Assembly: GCA_021792555.1 (NCBI GenBank)
Contig: JAJYUL010000012.1
Location: 1-64,000 of the forward strand
Direction of reading: 5' to 3'
DNA: 64,000 bases
DNA from: Pseudomonadota bacterium
GTDB taxonomy: Bacteria; Pseudomonadota; Gammaproteobacteria; Steroidobacterales; Steroidobacteraceae
Shown here: in pieces, positions 27,354 through 36,157 of the stretch
Numbering within the stretch: position 1 is the first letter of the stretch
Layout of the letters: every line of letters starts with the position of its first letter
Program-made: the position numbers and the translations under genes
The notes under the pieces: model-generated
What the model was told of the DNA's origin: nothing
Database searches by the model: none
Seen by the model: the letters and a program-made list of their open reading frames with translations, nothing else

Positions 27354-29924
27354 TCAGCGCGGCACGCCGCCGCCGATGAGCCGCGCCAGATCAAGCAGCA
27401 CGCGCGGCAGGGCGATATCGCTGCGGGCGAGCAGATAGCGTGTTTCCCAGTGCGGCTCGAAGCGCTCGAAGTAGGGGCGCATCTGCTCGAGATGCTCGAA
27501 ATGCTCCCCGTGCGTAAACAGCAGGTGCCCGGCCCGCCGCCAAGCGGGCGCCAGCGGGCCGCGTTCGAGCCCCTCCAGGGGCACCAGGCCGAGATTGGCC
27601 CAGCGGTAGCCGTGCCCCCGCGCCCACAGCAGCGTCTCGAGCAGCAGGTAGCTCATCGTGCCGATGGGCACGTCGGGGTGCATACGGATCAGGTCGAGCG
27701 CGAGTTCTGCGCGCTCGCCGGCTTGCCACAGGTCGGCGAACGCGACTGCATTGTCGCCGCGGCGGATCACCGCGAGGGGGAAGTGGCGCAGGTAGCGCGG
27801 GGAGAAATGACCGACCGAGAAGCGCCGCTCGCCGGTGGCATGGCGAGCGAGCCACGCGTCTGACACGGTGCGCAGCTCGGCGAACAGCGGCCCGGGCGGC
27901 GGCGGCGGGTATACCTCGAAGGACAGACCGGCGCGGTGCGCGTGCTGCACGAGATGGCGCAGTCCGGCGCGCTGCGCGCCGTGCAGCGAGAACTGCGCGA
28001 GCGGGACGCGGGCCTCGGCGCCGAGCGGCAGCGGCGCGAGCCCGAGATCCTCGTAAGCGCTCAACCACTCGGGGCCGGTCTGATAAAACACCGGCTGACC
28101 GCCGTGCCGATCGGCGATCTGACAGAAGCGCCACGGCAGCTCCTCGGCTTCGGCGCGCGTGCCGACCGGATCGCCGAGCGCCACCCAGCTGCGCCCGGCG
28201 ACTTGATACGTGAGGAATGCCTCACCGGAATCGGCGAACAGCAGACGCTTGTCGCCGCTCAGTACGGCGTTGGCGAGGCTCGTCTCGCCGCGGGCGATCA
28301 GGCGGCGGGCGCGAGACAGATCCACGCCGCTCGCGGCGGCCGGCTCCGGCGGGGTCGCCCGCAGCAGGTTGACCGCGAGGTAACCGGCGACGAGCAGCGC
28401 CGGCAGCAGCGCTGTGCGCAGCATCGGGCCGCCGCCTCCGGGCGCGCCGATCACCCACCAGTGGGATGTGCCGTGTTCGGTGAGCAGGCCCGTCCAGACG
28501 GCGAGCAGAATCACCCCGCCGATGGCCGTGATCCACACCGGGGTGAAGCGCTCATCGAGGATGGCGGTGGGCCGGTAGAACGCATCGCGCCCCAGCCACA
28601 ACACCAGCAGCACCAGAGCCAGCAGGGGGGTCTCCTCCACGAACAGTCCCTGCGCAAGCGAGATCAGCACGGCGAATGACAGCAGCCGGAACACGAGGTG
28701 GTAGGCCGAGCGAACCCGGCGGAACAGTGCGCGCGAGAGCAGCAGCAGGCCGACGCCGAGCACGCTTGCGAGGAGTCCGGCGGCGATCGGCACTGCCGGC
28801 GGCAGTGCGCTGCGCAGCCACGGCAGGGATACCCTGACCGGCGGCCACATCGCTGCGACCACGAGCAGCGCGCCGGCAAGGAACACCAGCGACCCTGCGA
28901 TCTGCGGGGCAACCGGAGTCACCTGGGTCGCGGCCTGGTCGCGGGCGCGCGCCAGATCGTGCCGCCGCGCGGTGAGCTCCTGGTAGGCGAACAGCGCCGC
29001 ACCGACCAGCAGGGGCGCGAGGTAATACACGGCGCGGAAGGCGAGCAGGGCGCCGAGCACCGAATCGGCCGGGGCATTGTGCAGCGCAAGCAGCATCACT
29101 GTTTCGAACACGCCGATCCCGCCCGGCACGTGGCTGATAATGCCGGCGGAAAGGGCAATCACGTAACTGCCCATGAACGGCACCAGTCCGATGTGCGCCG
29201 CGGGCGGCAGCAGCCACCACAGCACCGAGCCCTCGACGCAAAGATCGAGCACGCTGAGCAGCGTCTGGGCACCGCCGAGCGCGAAGCCCGGGGCGCGCAG
29301 CGCCCAGCCGCGGATTTCGATCGCGCGGCGCGAGAGACCCGCCCACAGCACGTAGGCAGCCACCGCGCCGAGCAGCACCGCGCCGGCGAGTCGGGTCCAC
29401 TCGGTGCGCAGATGCAGCGCTGCGGCGGCCGCGCCCGGCGCAAACACGAGCGAGAGGCCCGCGATGCAGGTCAGGCCGAGCGCGATCGACAGGCTGTAGA
29501 AGACCGTGATGGTGGCCACTTCCACCGCGGTGATGCCCGCGACGGTGTACAGGCGCAGCCGGATCGCCCCGCCGGTGACGGCCGCGAAGCCGAGGTTGTG
29601 GCCGAACACTGCGGCGATGAACGAGGTGAACAGCACGCGCCCGTAATGCAGGCGCTTGCGCACGTAGCGCAGCGCCAGCACGTCGTAGCCGCTGATCAGG
29701 CAGTAGCTGCCGGCCGTGAGCGCAAGCGCCGCCAGCACGTGAGCGCGGGGGATGCTGCGCAGGTGCACCAGGATGTCGGGGAGGCGCAGCCGCGCGAACT
29801 CATCGTGCAGCACGTAGCCGGCCGCGCCGAGCACGATCAGCGCGGCGAGCGGGCCGAGCCAGCGCAGCAGCTCAAGGACGCCGATGGCGCGCGCGTCCGA
29901 GCCTGCGGCCGCCGGCTTCGGCAC
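27354..29924 (-). CDS. mprF: MprF-type aminoacyl-phosphatidylglycerol synthase/flippase
   Basis: Predicted protein of 856 aa. The N-terminal half is a multi-helix flippase domain (RRAIEIRGWALRAPG, ISHVPGGIGVFETVMLLAL). The C-terminal third is the cytosolic aminoacyl-tRNA-dependent transferase domain (DSGEAFLTYQVAGRSWVALGDPVG, FYQTGPEWLSAYEDLGL, MSYLLLETLLWARGHGYRWANLGLVP). It transfers Lys or Ala from tRNA to phosphatidylglycerol and flips the lipid outward, lowering susceptibility to cationic peptides. Substrate (Lys or Ala) cannot be read from sequence. GTG start with GGGAGG 5 bases upstream. It follows ettA by 88 bases. Confidence 0.9.
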   Translation of the reverse strand: MPKPAAAGSDARAIGVLELLRWLGPLAALIVLGAAGYVLHDEFARLRLPDILVHLRSIPRAHVLAALALTAGSYCLISGYDVLALRYVRKRLHYGRVLFTSFIAAVFGHNLGFAAVTGGAIRLRLYTVAGITAVEVATITVFYSLSIALGLTCIAGLSLVFAPGAAAAALHLRTEWTRLAGAVLLGAVAAYVLWAGLSRRAIEIRGWALRAPGFALGGAQTLLSVLDLCVEGSVLWWLLPPAAHIGLVPFMGSYVIALSAGIISHVPGGIGVFETVMLLALHNAPADSVLGALLAFRAVYYLAPLLVGAALFAYQELTARRHDLARARDQAATQVTPVAPQIAGSLVFLAGALLVVAAMWPPVRVSLPWLRSALPPAVPIAAGLLASVLGVGLLLLSRALFRRVRSAYHLVFRLLSFAVLISLAQGLFVEETPLLALVLLVLWLGRDAFYRPTAILDERFTPVWITAIGGVILLAVWTGLLTEHGTSHWWVIGAPGGGGPMLRTALLPALLVAGYLAVNLLRATPPEPAAASGVDLSRARRLIARGETSLANAVLSGDKRLLFADSGEAFLTYQVAGRSWVALGDPVGTRAEAEELPWRFCQIADRHGGQPVFYQTGPEWLSAYEDLGLAPLPLGAEARVPLAQFSLHGAQRAGLRHLVQHAHRAGLSFEVYPPPPPGPLFAELRTVSDAWLARHATGERRFSVGHFSPRYLRHFPLAVIRRGDNAVAFADLWQAGERAELALDLIRMHPDVPIGTMSYLLLETLLWARGHGYRWANLGLVPLEGLERGPLAPAWRRAGHLLFTHGEHFEHLEQMRPYFERFEPHWETRYLLARSDIALPRVLLDLARLIGGGVPR

Positions 29925-30012
29925 TAGCGCCTCCCGGCTCGGGGCGCAGCGACCGGCCGGCGCCGTGCGGCGGTTTGCTGATCGGGCTTAGGCACGGACC
30001 GACATCGAACTC

Positions 30013-31686
30013 TCAGCGCGTGAGCGGCTTGTAGCGGATCCGATGCGGCTGGGCGGCAGCCTCGCCCTTGCGCCGCTTGAAGTCCTCGACGTACTCCTGA
30101 TAGTTGCCCTCGAACCACACCACTTGCGAGTCGCCCTCGAAGGCCAGGATGTGCGTGGCGATGCGATCGAGAAACCAGCGGTCATGGGAGATGACCACCG
30201 CGCACCCGGGGAAGTTCACGAGCGCCTCCTCCAGAGCGCGCAGCGTCTCGACATCGAGATCGTTGGTCGGCTCATCGAGCAGCAGCACGTTGCCGCCGGA
30301 GCTGAGGACCTTGGCCAGGTGCACCCGGTTGCGTTCGCCTCCGGAGAGCTCGCCGATCGTCTGCTGCTGTTGCGTGCCCTTGAAGTTGAACCGTCCGACG
30401 TAGCTGCGCGAGGGCGTTTCGTAATTGCCCACCTTGATCATGTCGAGTCCGCCGGAGATCTCCTCCCAGACCGTTTTGCGGTCATCGAGCGACTGGCGCG
30501 ATTGATCGACGTACGCGAGCTTCACGGTCGGCCCGATGCGGACCTGTCCGGCATCGGGCTTCTCGGCGCCCGTCAGCATGCGGAACAGCGTCGTCTTGCC
30601 CGCGCCGTTCGGTCCGATGATGCCGACGATGCCGCCGCGAGGCAGACTGAACGACAGATTGTCGATCAGCAGCCGCTCGCCGAAGCCCTTGCGCAGCCCC
30701 TCGGCTTCGATCACCTGATCGCCGAGGCGCTCGCCCGGCGGGATGTAGATCTCGTTGGTTTCGTTGCGCTGCTGGAATTCCCGCGAGGCGAGCTCCTCGT
30801 AGCGCTGCAGGCGCGCCTTGCTCTTGGCCTGGCGCGCCTTGGGGTTCTGGCGGACCCATTCGAGCTCGTGCTCGAGCGTCTTGCGCAGCGCCTCGCGCTC
30901 GCGCTCCTCGACGCGCAGCCGCTGCTCCTTCTGCTCGAGCCAGGAGGAGTAGTTGCCGTGCCAGGGAATGCCGTGTCCGCGATCGAGCTCGAGGATCCAC
31001 TCGGCCACGTTGTCGAGGAAGTAGCGGTCATGCGTGACGGCGATGACGGTGCTCGGGTACTGCTCGAGATAGCGCTCGAGCCAGGCAATCGACTCGGCGT
31101 CGAGGTGATTGGTCGGCTCATCGAGCAGCAGCATGTCCGGGGCCGACAGCAGCAGACGGCACAGCGCCACGCGGCGCTTCTCGCCACCGGAGAGGGTGGC
31201 GATCCTGGCGTCCCACGGCGGCAGGCGGAGCGCGTCGGCCGCGATATCGAGCTTGCGCTCGAGCTCCCAGCCGCCCGCCGCGTCGATCGCGTCCTGCAGT
31301 CTGGCCTGCTCGGCGAGCAGCGCATTCATCTGCTCCTCGCCCATCGGCTCGGCGAAGCGGTCGCTCAGGCGGTTGAATGCCTCGACCAGGCCCAGCGTAT
31401 CGCCCACGCCCTCCATGACGGTGGTGCGCACGTCGCTGTGCGGATCGAGCTGCGGCTCCTGCGGCAGGTAGCCGATGCGGATGCCGGCCTGGGGCCGGGC
31501 CTCGCCGTCGATTTCGGTGTCGATCCCCGCCATGATCTTCAGCAAGGTCGACTTGCCCGAGCCGTTCAGGCCGAGCACGCCGATCTTGGCGCCGGGGAAG
31601 AAGGACAGGCTGATGTCGCGGAGGATGACGCGCTTCGGCGGCACCACCTTCGACACACGATTCATCGTATAAATGTACTGGGCCAT
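30013..31686 (-). CDS. ettA: Energy-dependent translational throttle protein EttA (ABC-F ATPase)
   Basis: Predicted protein of 557 aa, near-identical in length to EttA. Two ABC domains carry Walker A GLNGSGKST and GPNGAGKTT, signature LSGGE in both, and DEPTNHLD / DEPTNDLD. The N-terminus MAQYIYTMNRVSKVVPPKR and the tRNA-interacting arm with QAKSKARLQRYEEL are EttA-specific. It binds the ribosomal E site and gates initiation by ATP/ADP ratio. The ATG at 31686 is preferred over a longer upstream frame. Confidence 0.95.
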   Translation of the reverse strand: MAQYIYTMNRVSKVVPPKRVILRDISLSFFPGAKIGVLGLNGSGKSTLLKIMAGIDTEIDGEARPQAGIRIGYLPQEPQLDPHSDVRTTVMEGVGDTLGLVEAFNRLSDRFAEPMGEEQMNALLAEQARLQDAIDAAGGWELERKLDIAADALRLPPWDARIATLSGGEKRRVALCRLLLSAPDMLLLDEPTNHLDAESIAWLERYLEQYPSTVIAVTHDRYFLDNVAEWILELDRGHGIPWHGNYSSWLEQKEQRLRVEEREREALRKTLEHELEWVRQNPKARQAKSKARLQRYEELASREFQQRNETNEIYIPPGERLGDQVIEAEGLRKGFGERLLIDNLSFSLPRGGIVGIIGPNGAGKTTLFRMLTGAEKPDAGQVRIGPTVKLAYVDQSRQSLDDRKTVWEEISGGLDMIKVGNYETPSRSYVGRFNFKGTQQQQTIGELSGGERNRVHLAKVLSSGGNVLLLDEPTNDLDVETLRALEEALVNFPGCAVVISHDRWFLDRIATHILAFEGDSQVVWFEGNYQEYVEDFKRRKGEAAAQPHRIRYKPLTR

Positions 31687-31874
31687 GCAATCTCTGCAGC
31701 GGATGGGTGAGGCGATCCGGGCGCCTGGTGCGCCCAGGGCGGCATTATCGCCCGAGCGCGCCGGACTTGGGCAGAGAGTGCGCCGGGCAGCGGCCGGGCC
31801 GCCCTCGGGCGCAGGCCTGCTGCGGGCCCATCGCTCCGGTACAATTCGCATTCCTGCCGCGCCTGGTAGGGCCC

Positions 31875-31893
31875 GCGCGAGCGCGGCTCGCGC
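31875..31893 (+). other. Stem-loop in the glyA 5' leader
   Basis: GCGCGAGC-gcg-GCTCGCGC is a perfect 8-bp stem with a 3-base loop. It ends 19 bases before the glyA ATG. A possible -10 (TACAAT, 31840-31845) lies upstream, so the stem would be in the mRNA leader. No glycine riboswitch is recognisable. Confidence 0.45.
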
Positions 31894-31912
31894 CCATCAG
31901 TAGAGGCTTCGC

Positions 31913-33172
31913 ATGTTCGCAAAATCCCAGGATATTCGCAGTTTTGACCCCGAGCTGGCCCGGGCCATCGATGGCGAGCGGCGCCGGCAGGAGGAGCACA
32001 TCGAGCTCATCGCCTCGGAGAACTACGCCAGTCCGCGCGTGCTCGAGGCTCAAGGCTCGGTGCTCACCAACAAGTACGCGGAAGGCTATCCGGGCAAGCG
32101 CTACTACGGGGGGTGCGAGTACGTGGACATCGCCGAGCGGCTGGCGATCGAGCGCGCCAAGAAGCTCTTCGGGGCCGCCTACGCCAATGTGCAGCCGCAT
32201 TCGGGCTCGCAGGCCAACGCCGCCGCCTACTTCGCGCTGCTGCAGCCCGGGGATCCCATTCTCGGCATGAGCCTGGACCACGGTGGGCACCTGACCCATG
32301 GGGCGCGCGTCAATTTCTCGGGCAAATTCTTCCGCGCCGCCCAGTACGGCATTCGTCCCGATACCGGGGAGATCGACTACGAGCAGGTCGGAAGGCTCGC
32401 CGCCGAGCATCGCCCGAAGATGATCATCGCCGGGTTCTCGGCCTATTCGCGCGTGGTCGACTGGGCCCGGTTCGCCGAGATCGCCAAGGGCGTCGGGGCA
32501 TATCTGGTGGTGGACATGGCGCACGTCGCCGGCCTGGTCGCCGCAGGTGTCTATCCCAGTCCGGTGCCGCACGCGGACGTCGTCACGACCACGACGCACA
32601 AGACGCTGCGCGGGCCGCGCGGTGGACTGATTCTCGCGCGGTCCAACGAGGAGATCGAAAAGAAGCTCAACTCGCTGGTCTTCCCCGGCACCCAGGGCGG
32701 CCCGCTGATGCACGTCATCGCGGCCAAGGCGGTCGCGCTGCTCGAGGCGCTGCAGCCGCAATTCGTGGACTATCAGCGTCAGGTGGTCGCCAACGCCCGC
32801 GCCATGGCGGCACGCCTGAAAACGAGGGGGTACGACATCGTCTCCGGCGGCACCGACAATCACCTGTTTCTGCTCAGCCTCATCGGGCGCGAGATCACCG
32901 GCAAGGATGCCGATGCCGCGCTCGGGAAGGCCAATATCACGGTCAACAAGAACGCCGTGCCGAACGATCCGCGCCCGCCGTCGGTGAGCAGCGGCCTGCG
33001 CATTGGCACTCCCGCCTCGACCACGCGCGGGTTCAAGGAGGCCGAGGTCGAGCGTGTGGCCGACCTGGTTGCCGACGTGCTTGATGCGAGCGGGGAGGCG
33101 GCGGTCATCGAGCGCGTGCGCGGTGAAGTGCTCGAGCTTTGCGGCCGCTTCCCGGTCTACGAGACGGCGTGA
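31913..33172 (+). CDS. glyA: Serine hydroxymethyltransferase GlyA
   Basis: Predicted protein of 419 aa, the usual length. It interconverts serine and glycine with transfer of a one-carbon unit to tetrahydrofolate. The PLP lysine is in [16 protein letters not shown]; other landmarks are [33 protein letters not shown] and [10 protein letters not shown]. It heads the glyA-nrdR-rib operon and is divergent from ettA. Confidence 0.97.
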   Translation: MFAKSQDIRSFDPELARAIDGERRRQEEHIELIASENYASPRVLEAQGSVLTNKYAEGYPGKRYYGGCEYVDIAERLAIERAKKLFGAAYANVQPHSGSQANAAAYFALLQPGDPILGMSLDHGGHLTHGARVNFSGKFFRAAQYGIRPDTGEIDYEQVGRLAAEHRPKMIIAGFSAYSRVVDWARFAEIAKGVGAYLVVDMAHVAGLVAAGVYPSPVPHADVVTTTTHKTLRGPRGGLILARSNEEIEKKLNSLVFPGTQGGPLMHVIAAKAVALLEALQPQFVDYQRQVVANARAMAARLKTRGYDIVSGGTDNHLFLLSLIGREITGKDADAALGKANITVNKNAVPNDPRPPSVSSGLRIGTPASTTRGFKEAEVERVADLVADVLDASGEAAVIERVRGEVLELCGRFPVYETA

Positions 33173-33204
33173 GCGGGCCGGGACCGCAGACGGGACGCTG
33201 AAAC

Positions 33205-33777
33205 ATGCATTGTCCGTTCTGCGGTCACGTCGAGACCAAGGTGACCGACTCGCGCCTGGCGAGCGATGGCGGCCAGATCCGCCGGCGGCGCGAATGCCTG
33301 GCCTGCGGCGAGCGGTTCACGACGTTCGAGACCCCCGAGCTGGTGATGCCGATGGTCATCAAGGGCGATCGGCGCCGTGAAGCGTTCGATGAGGCCAAGC
33401 TGCGCGCGGGCATGGTGAAGGCGCTGGAGAAGCGTCCCGTGGCGCGCGCGGCGATCGATGCGGCGGTCAGCCACATCACCCACCGGGTGCGCACGCTCGG
33501 GGAGCGGGAAATCGCCTCCGGCGCAATCGGCGAGCTGGTCATGGAGGAGCTGCGCCAGCTCGATGAAGTGGCTTATGTGCGCTTTGCCTCGGTGTATCGT
33601 CACTTCGAGGACGTCGAGGCATTTCACGAGGAGATCCGCAAGCTGCGCGATGCGCGTGCGCCGCAGCCTTCCCGCCCGCGCAAACGCACGCCCGCCCCCG
33701 GAGCGGCTCGCGAGCAGCTCTCGCTGCTGCCGCCGGAGCCGCCGCCGGACCGCGAGGGCGGCGGCGAGGCGAAGTGA
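33205..33777 (+). CDS. nrdR: Ribonucleotide reductase repressor NrdR, with C-terminal extension
   Basis: Predicted protein of 190 aa. The zinc ribbon (MHCPFC...[12 protein letters not shown]) and ATP-cone domain ([23 protein letters not shown]) are complete, giving the ATP/dATP-sensing repressor of ribonucleotide reductase genes. Usual NrdR is about 150 aa; here a roughly 40-residue Pro/Arg-rich tail ([10 protein letters not shown]...[11 protein letters not shown]) follows. It lies between glyA and ribD as in many gammaproteobacteria. The stop overlaps the GTG start of ribD. Confidence 0.95.
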   Translation: MHCPFCGHVETKVTDSRLASDGGQIRRRRECLACGERFTTFETPELVMPMVIKGDRRREAFDEAKLRAGMVKALEKRPVARAAIDAAVSHITHRVRTLGEREIASGAIGELVMEELRQLDEVAYVRFASVYRHFEDVEAFHEEIRKLRDARAPQPSRPRKRTPAPGAAREQLSLLPPEPPPDREGGGEAK

Positions 33778-34913
33778 GCGGGGGCATGTTCTCGGAATTT
33801 GACTGCAGCGCGATGGCTCGCGCGCTCGAGCTCGCCGCGCGCGGCCTCGAGACGGCGCACCCGAACCCCAGGGTCGGGTGCGTCATCGCGCAAGGCGAGC
33901 GTATCGTCGGGGAGGGCTGGCACGTGCGGGCCGGAGAGCCGCATGCGGAAGTGCATGCTCTGCGGGCGGCGGGGGCGGCCGCTGCCGGAGCAACCGCCTA
34001 CGTCACGCTCGAGCCCTGCAGCCATCATGGCCGTACCCCGCCGTGCGTGCAGGCATTGCTTGCGGCGCACGTCGCACGGGTCGTGTTCGCGGTCGCCGAC
34101 CCCAACCCCCGCGTCAACGGTGAAGGTGCGCGCCTGCTCGGCGAGCAGGGGGTGCGGGTCGAGCAGGGGCTCCTTGAGGCCGAGGCAGCGGAACTCAACG
34201 CGGGATTCCTGAAGCGGATGCGCACGGGGCGTCCGTGGGTGCGCGTGAAGCTCGCCATGAGTCTCGATGGACGCACCGCGCTCGGCAACGGCGAGAGCCA
34301 CTGGATTACCGGCGCCTCCGCGCGGGAGGACGTGCAGCGTTGGCGGGCGCGCAGCGGCGCGGTCATGACCGGCATCGGCACGGTCCTCGCGGATGATCCG
34401 CGCCTCGATGTGCGCTTGCCCGAACCGCCCGGCGGCCTGCGCCCGCCGCTGCTGCGCGTGGTGATGGATTCGCATCTGCGCACGCCGCCGGCGGCGCGCC
34501 TGTTTGCGATCCCAGGGGAAGTGCTGCTGGTCAGTACCCCACCGCGGGCGGCGGAGGCCGGCGGATACGCCGCTCGCCGCGCCGCCCTCGCCTCACGCGC
34601 CACGCTCGAAGCCATCGAAGCCGATGCGGACGGGCGCGTGCCGCCCGCGGTGCTCCTCGAGCATCTCGGTCGCCGTGAAATCAATGAGTTATGGGTGGAG
34701 GCCGGCCCTCGCCTGGCCGGCGCGCTGCTCGCTGCGCAACTCGTGGACGAACTGGTTCTGTACATCGCTCCGCGGCTGCTTGGGCCGCAGGGCCGGCCGC
34801 TGGCCGAGCTGCCTGCCCTCGGCAGGCTGCAGGATTCCCCGTGGTTTGTCATGATGGACGTCCGGCAAGTCGGGACGGACCTGCGGCTGCGCCTGCGGCC
34901 GCAGCAGCGCTGA
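33774..34913 (+). CDS. ribD: Riboflavin biosynthesis deaminase/reductase RibD
   Basis: Predicted protein of 379 aa. The N-terminal cytidine-deaminase-like domain has HAEVHALR and [11 protein letters not shown] zinc motifs. The C-terminal reductase domain has [18 protein letters not shown] and DDPRLDVRL. It carries out the second and third steps from GTP toward lumazine. GTG at 33774 overlaps the nrdR stop (GTGA); ATG at 33786 is an alternative. It is followed by ribE. Confidence 0.95.
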   Translation: MSGGMFSEFDCSAMARALELAARGLETAHPNPRVGCVIAQGERIVGEGWHVRAGEPHAEVHALRAAGAAAAGATAYVTLEPCSHHGRTPPCVQALLAAHVARVVFAVADPNPRVNGEGARLLGEQGVRVEQGLLEAEAAELNAGFLKRMRTGRPWVRVKLAMSLDGRTALGNGESHWITGASAREDVQRWRARSGAVMTGIGTVLADDPRLDVRLPEPPGGLRPPLLRVVMDSHLRTPPAARLFAIPGEVLLVSTPPRAAEAGGYAARRAALASRATLEAIEADADGRVPPAVLLEHLGRREINELWVEAGPRLAGALLAAQLVDELVLYIAPRLLGPQGRPLAELPALGRLQDSPWFVMMDVRQVGTDLRLRLRPQQR

Positions 34914-34931
34914 GCAACGAGGGGCAGAGCA

Positions 34932-35543
34932 GTGTTTACCGGTATCGTGCAGGACGTGGGGCGCTTGGTCTCGCGCGAGAATCGCCGCGGGGATCAGCGC
35001 ATGGGATTTGCCTTCGAGCATCTCGAGTCCGCAGGACTGCGGATCGGGGACAGCATCTGCGTGCAGGGCTGCTGTCTGACGGTCGTGGAGCTGCAAAGCG
35101 GCGGCTTTCTCGCCGATGTGTCGCGCGAGACGCTCAGGCTTACCACTCTGCGCAAGCTGCAGCTCGGCGCGCGCGTCAATCTGGAGCCGGCGCTGAAGGC
35201 GGGCGATCCGCTCGGCGGGCATCTGGTGACCGGACACGTCGATGGCCTGGCCCAGGTGGTCGAGATCTACGATGAGGCGCGCTCGAGCGTCGTGGATCTG
35301 GCGCTGGCCGACGAGGACCTCGTGCGCTACGTCGCGCGCAAGGGATCGATCGCCGTCGACGGCGTGAGCCTCACCGTCAACATGGTGCACAGCACGATCT
35401 TTCGGGTGAATCTCATTCCCCACACGCGCGAGGTCACCACCCTGGGCGAGCTCGAGCGCGATGATTTCGTCAACATCGAAGTGGATCTGATGGCCCGCTA
35501 CGCCGAGCGGCTGCTCGAGAGCCGGCAGACCGAGGACGCCTGA
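34932..35543 (+). CDS. ribE: Riboflavin synthase alpha subunit RibE
   Basis: Predicted protein of 203 aa with two lumazine-binding repeats (xFTGIVQDVGRL at the start; GGHLVTGHVDGLAQVV marks the second). It dismutates 6,7-dimethyl-8-ribityllumazine to riboflavin. GTG start with GAGGGG upstream. Its TGA overlaps the start of the TlpA-like gene. The gene symbol follows E. coli ribE (also called ribC). Confidence 0.95.
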   Translation: MFTGIVQDVGRLVSRENRRGDQRMGFAFEHLESAGLRIGDSICVQGCCLTVVELQSGGFLADVSRETLRLTTLRKLQLGARVNLEPALKAGDPLGGHLVTGHVDGLAQVVEIYDEARSSVVDLALADEDLVRYVARKGSIAVDGVSLTVNMVHSTIFRVNLIPHTREVTTLGELERDDFVNIEVDLMARYAERLLESRQTEDA

Positions 35544-36070
35544 TGCGCGCCGCAGCGCGGCTCCTGGCGGCTCTCGCGTTGGGGTTGGCGCTGCCGGCGG
35601 CCGCCGCAACCGCCGTGATCGGCGCGCCGCGCATCGGCCAGAGGGCGCCGGCGCTGATCGTGCGCGAGTTCGGCGGTCGGCAGTTCAATCTGGCCGACGA
35701 GCGCGGCCACGTGGTGTTGGTGAGCTTGTGGGCCACCTGGTGCTCCCCCTGCCATGCGGAAATGCCGGTGTTGCAGGCGTTTTACCGGCGCTTCCATCCG
35801 CGCGGCCTCGAGCTCATCGCCCTCAGCATCGATCAGTCGGCGAGTCGCGCGCGGGTCCGTCAGGCGCTGCGCGGCTTTACGTATCCGGCCGCGCTCGCCC
35901 GCACGGCGCGTGTGGACGGGTTCGGCGAGCCGCTCGCCGTGCCGATGACCTACGTCATCGACGCACAAGGGGTGGTGCGTGCCAGGCTCCTCGGCGGACT
36001 TTCTGGGGTGACCCGGCGGCAGCTCGATCAGGTCGTGGCGCCTCTGCTGGCCGCGGCGCGGCGCGGCTAG
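35543..36070 (+). CDS. TlpA-like periplasmic thiol:disulfide oxidoreductase
   Basis: Predicted protein of 175 aa. A signal peptide (about 1-22, ending AAAATA) is followed by a thioredoxin fold with active site WCSPC in LWATWCSPCHAEMPVLQ, and the cis-Pro region VPMTYVIDAQG. It is most like TlpA/ResA-type reductases that keep cysteines reduced for cytochrome maturation or protein folding. Its insertion between ribE and ribBA gives no direct clue to partner. The start overlaps the ribE stop. Confidence 0.85.
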   Translation: MRAAARLLAALALGLALPAAAATAVIGAPRIGQRAPALIVREFGGRQFNLADERGHVVLVSLWATWCSPCHAEMPVLQAFYRRFHPRGLELIALSIDQSASRARVRQALRGFTYPAALARTARVDGFGEPLAVPMTYVIDAQGVVRARLLGGLSGVTRRQLDQVVAPLLAAARRG

Positions 36071-36074
36071 GGGT

Positions 36075-36092
36075 GGCGCCCCAGGGGGCGCC
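36075..36092 (+). other. Stem-loop between the TlpA-like gene and ribBA
   Basis: GGCGCCC-cagg-GGGCGCC forms a 7-bp or longer perfect stem 5 bases after the TlpA-like stop. No U-run follows. It could slow or end transcription or protect the 3' end. A TATACT (36124-36129) lies downstream as a candidate -10 for ribBA, without a clear -35. Confidence 0.4.
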
Positions 36093-36157
36093 GGATGCGC
36101 CTCGGGGAAAACCGTCCGCACGGTATACTAGTGGGCCCCACGCACCAGGTGCGCCCA

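Noticed and set aside
31687-31912. Glycine riboswitch upstream of glyA
   Set aside because: The leader is too short and lacks the tandem aptamer signature; only a simple stem-loop is present.
36071-36157. FMN riboswitch upstream of ribBA
   Set aside because: The conserved FMN aptamer sequence elements are not present; only a short GC hairpin and a TATACT are seen.
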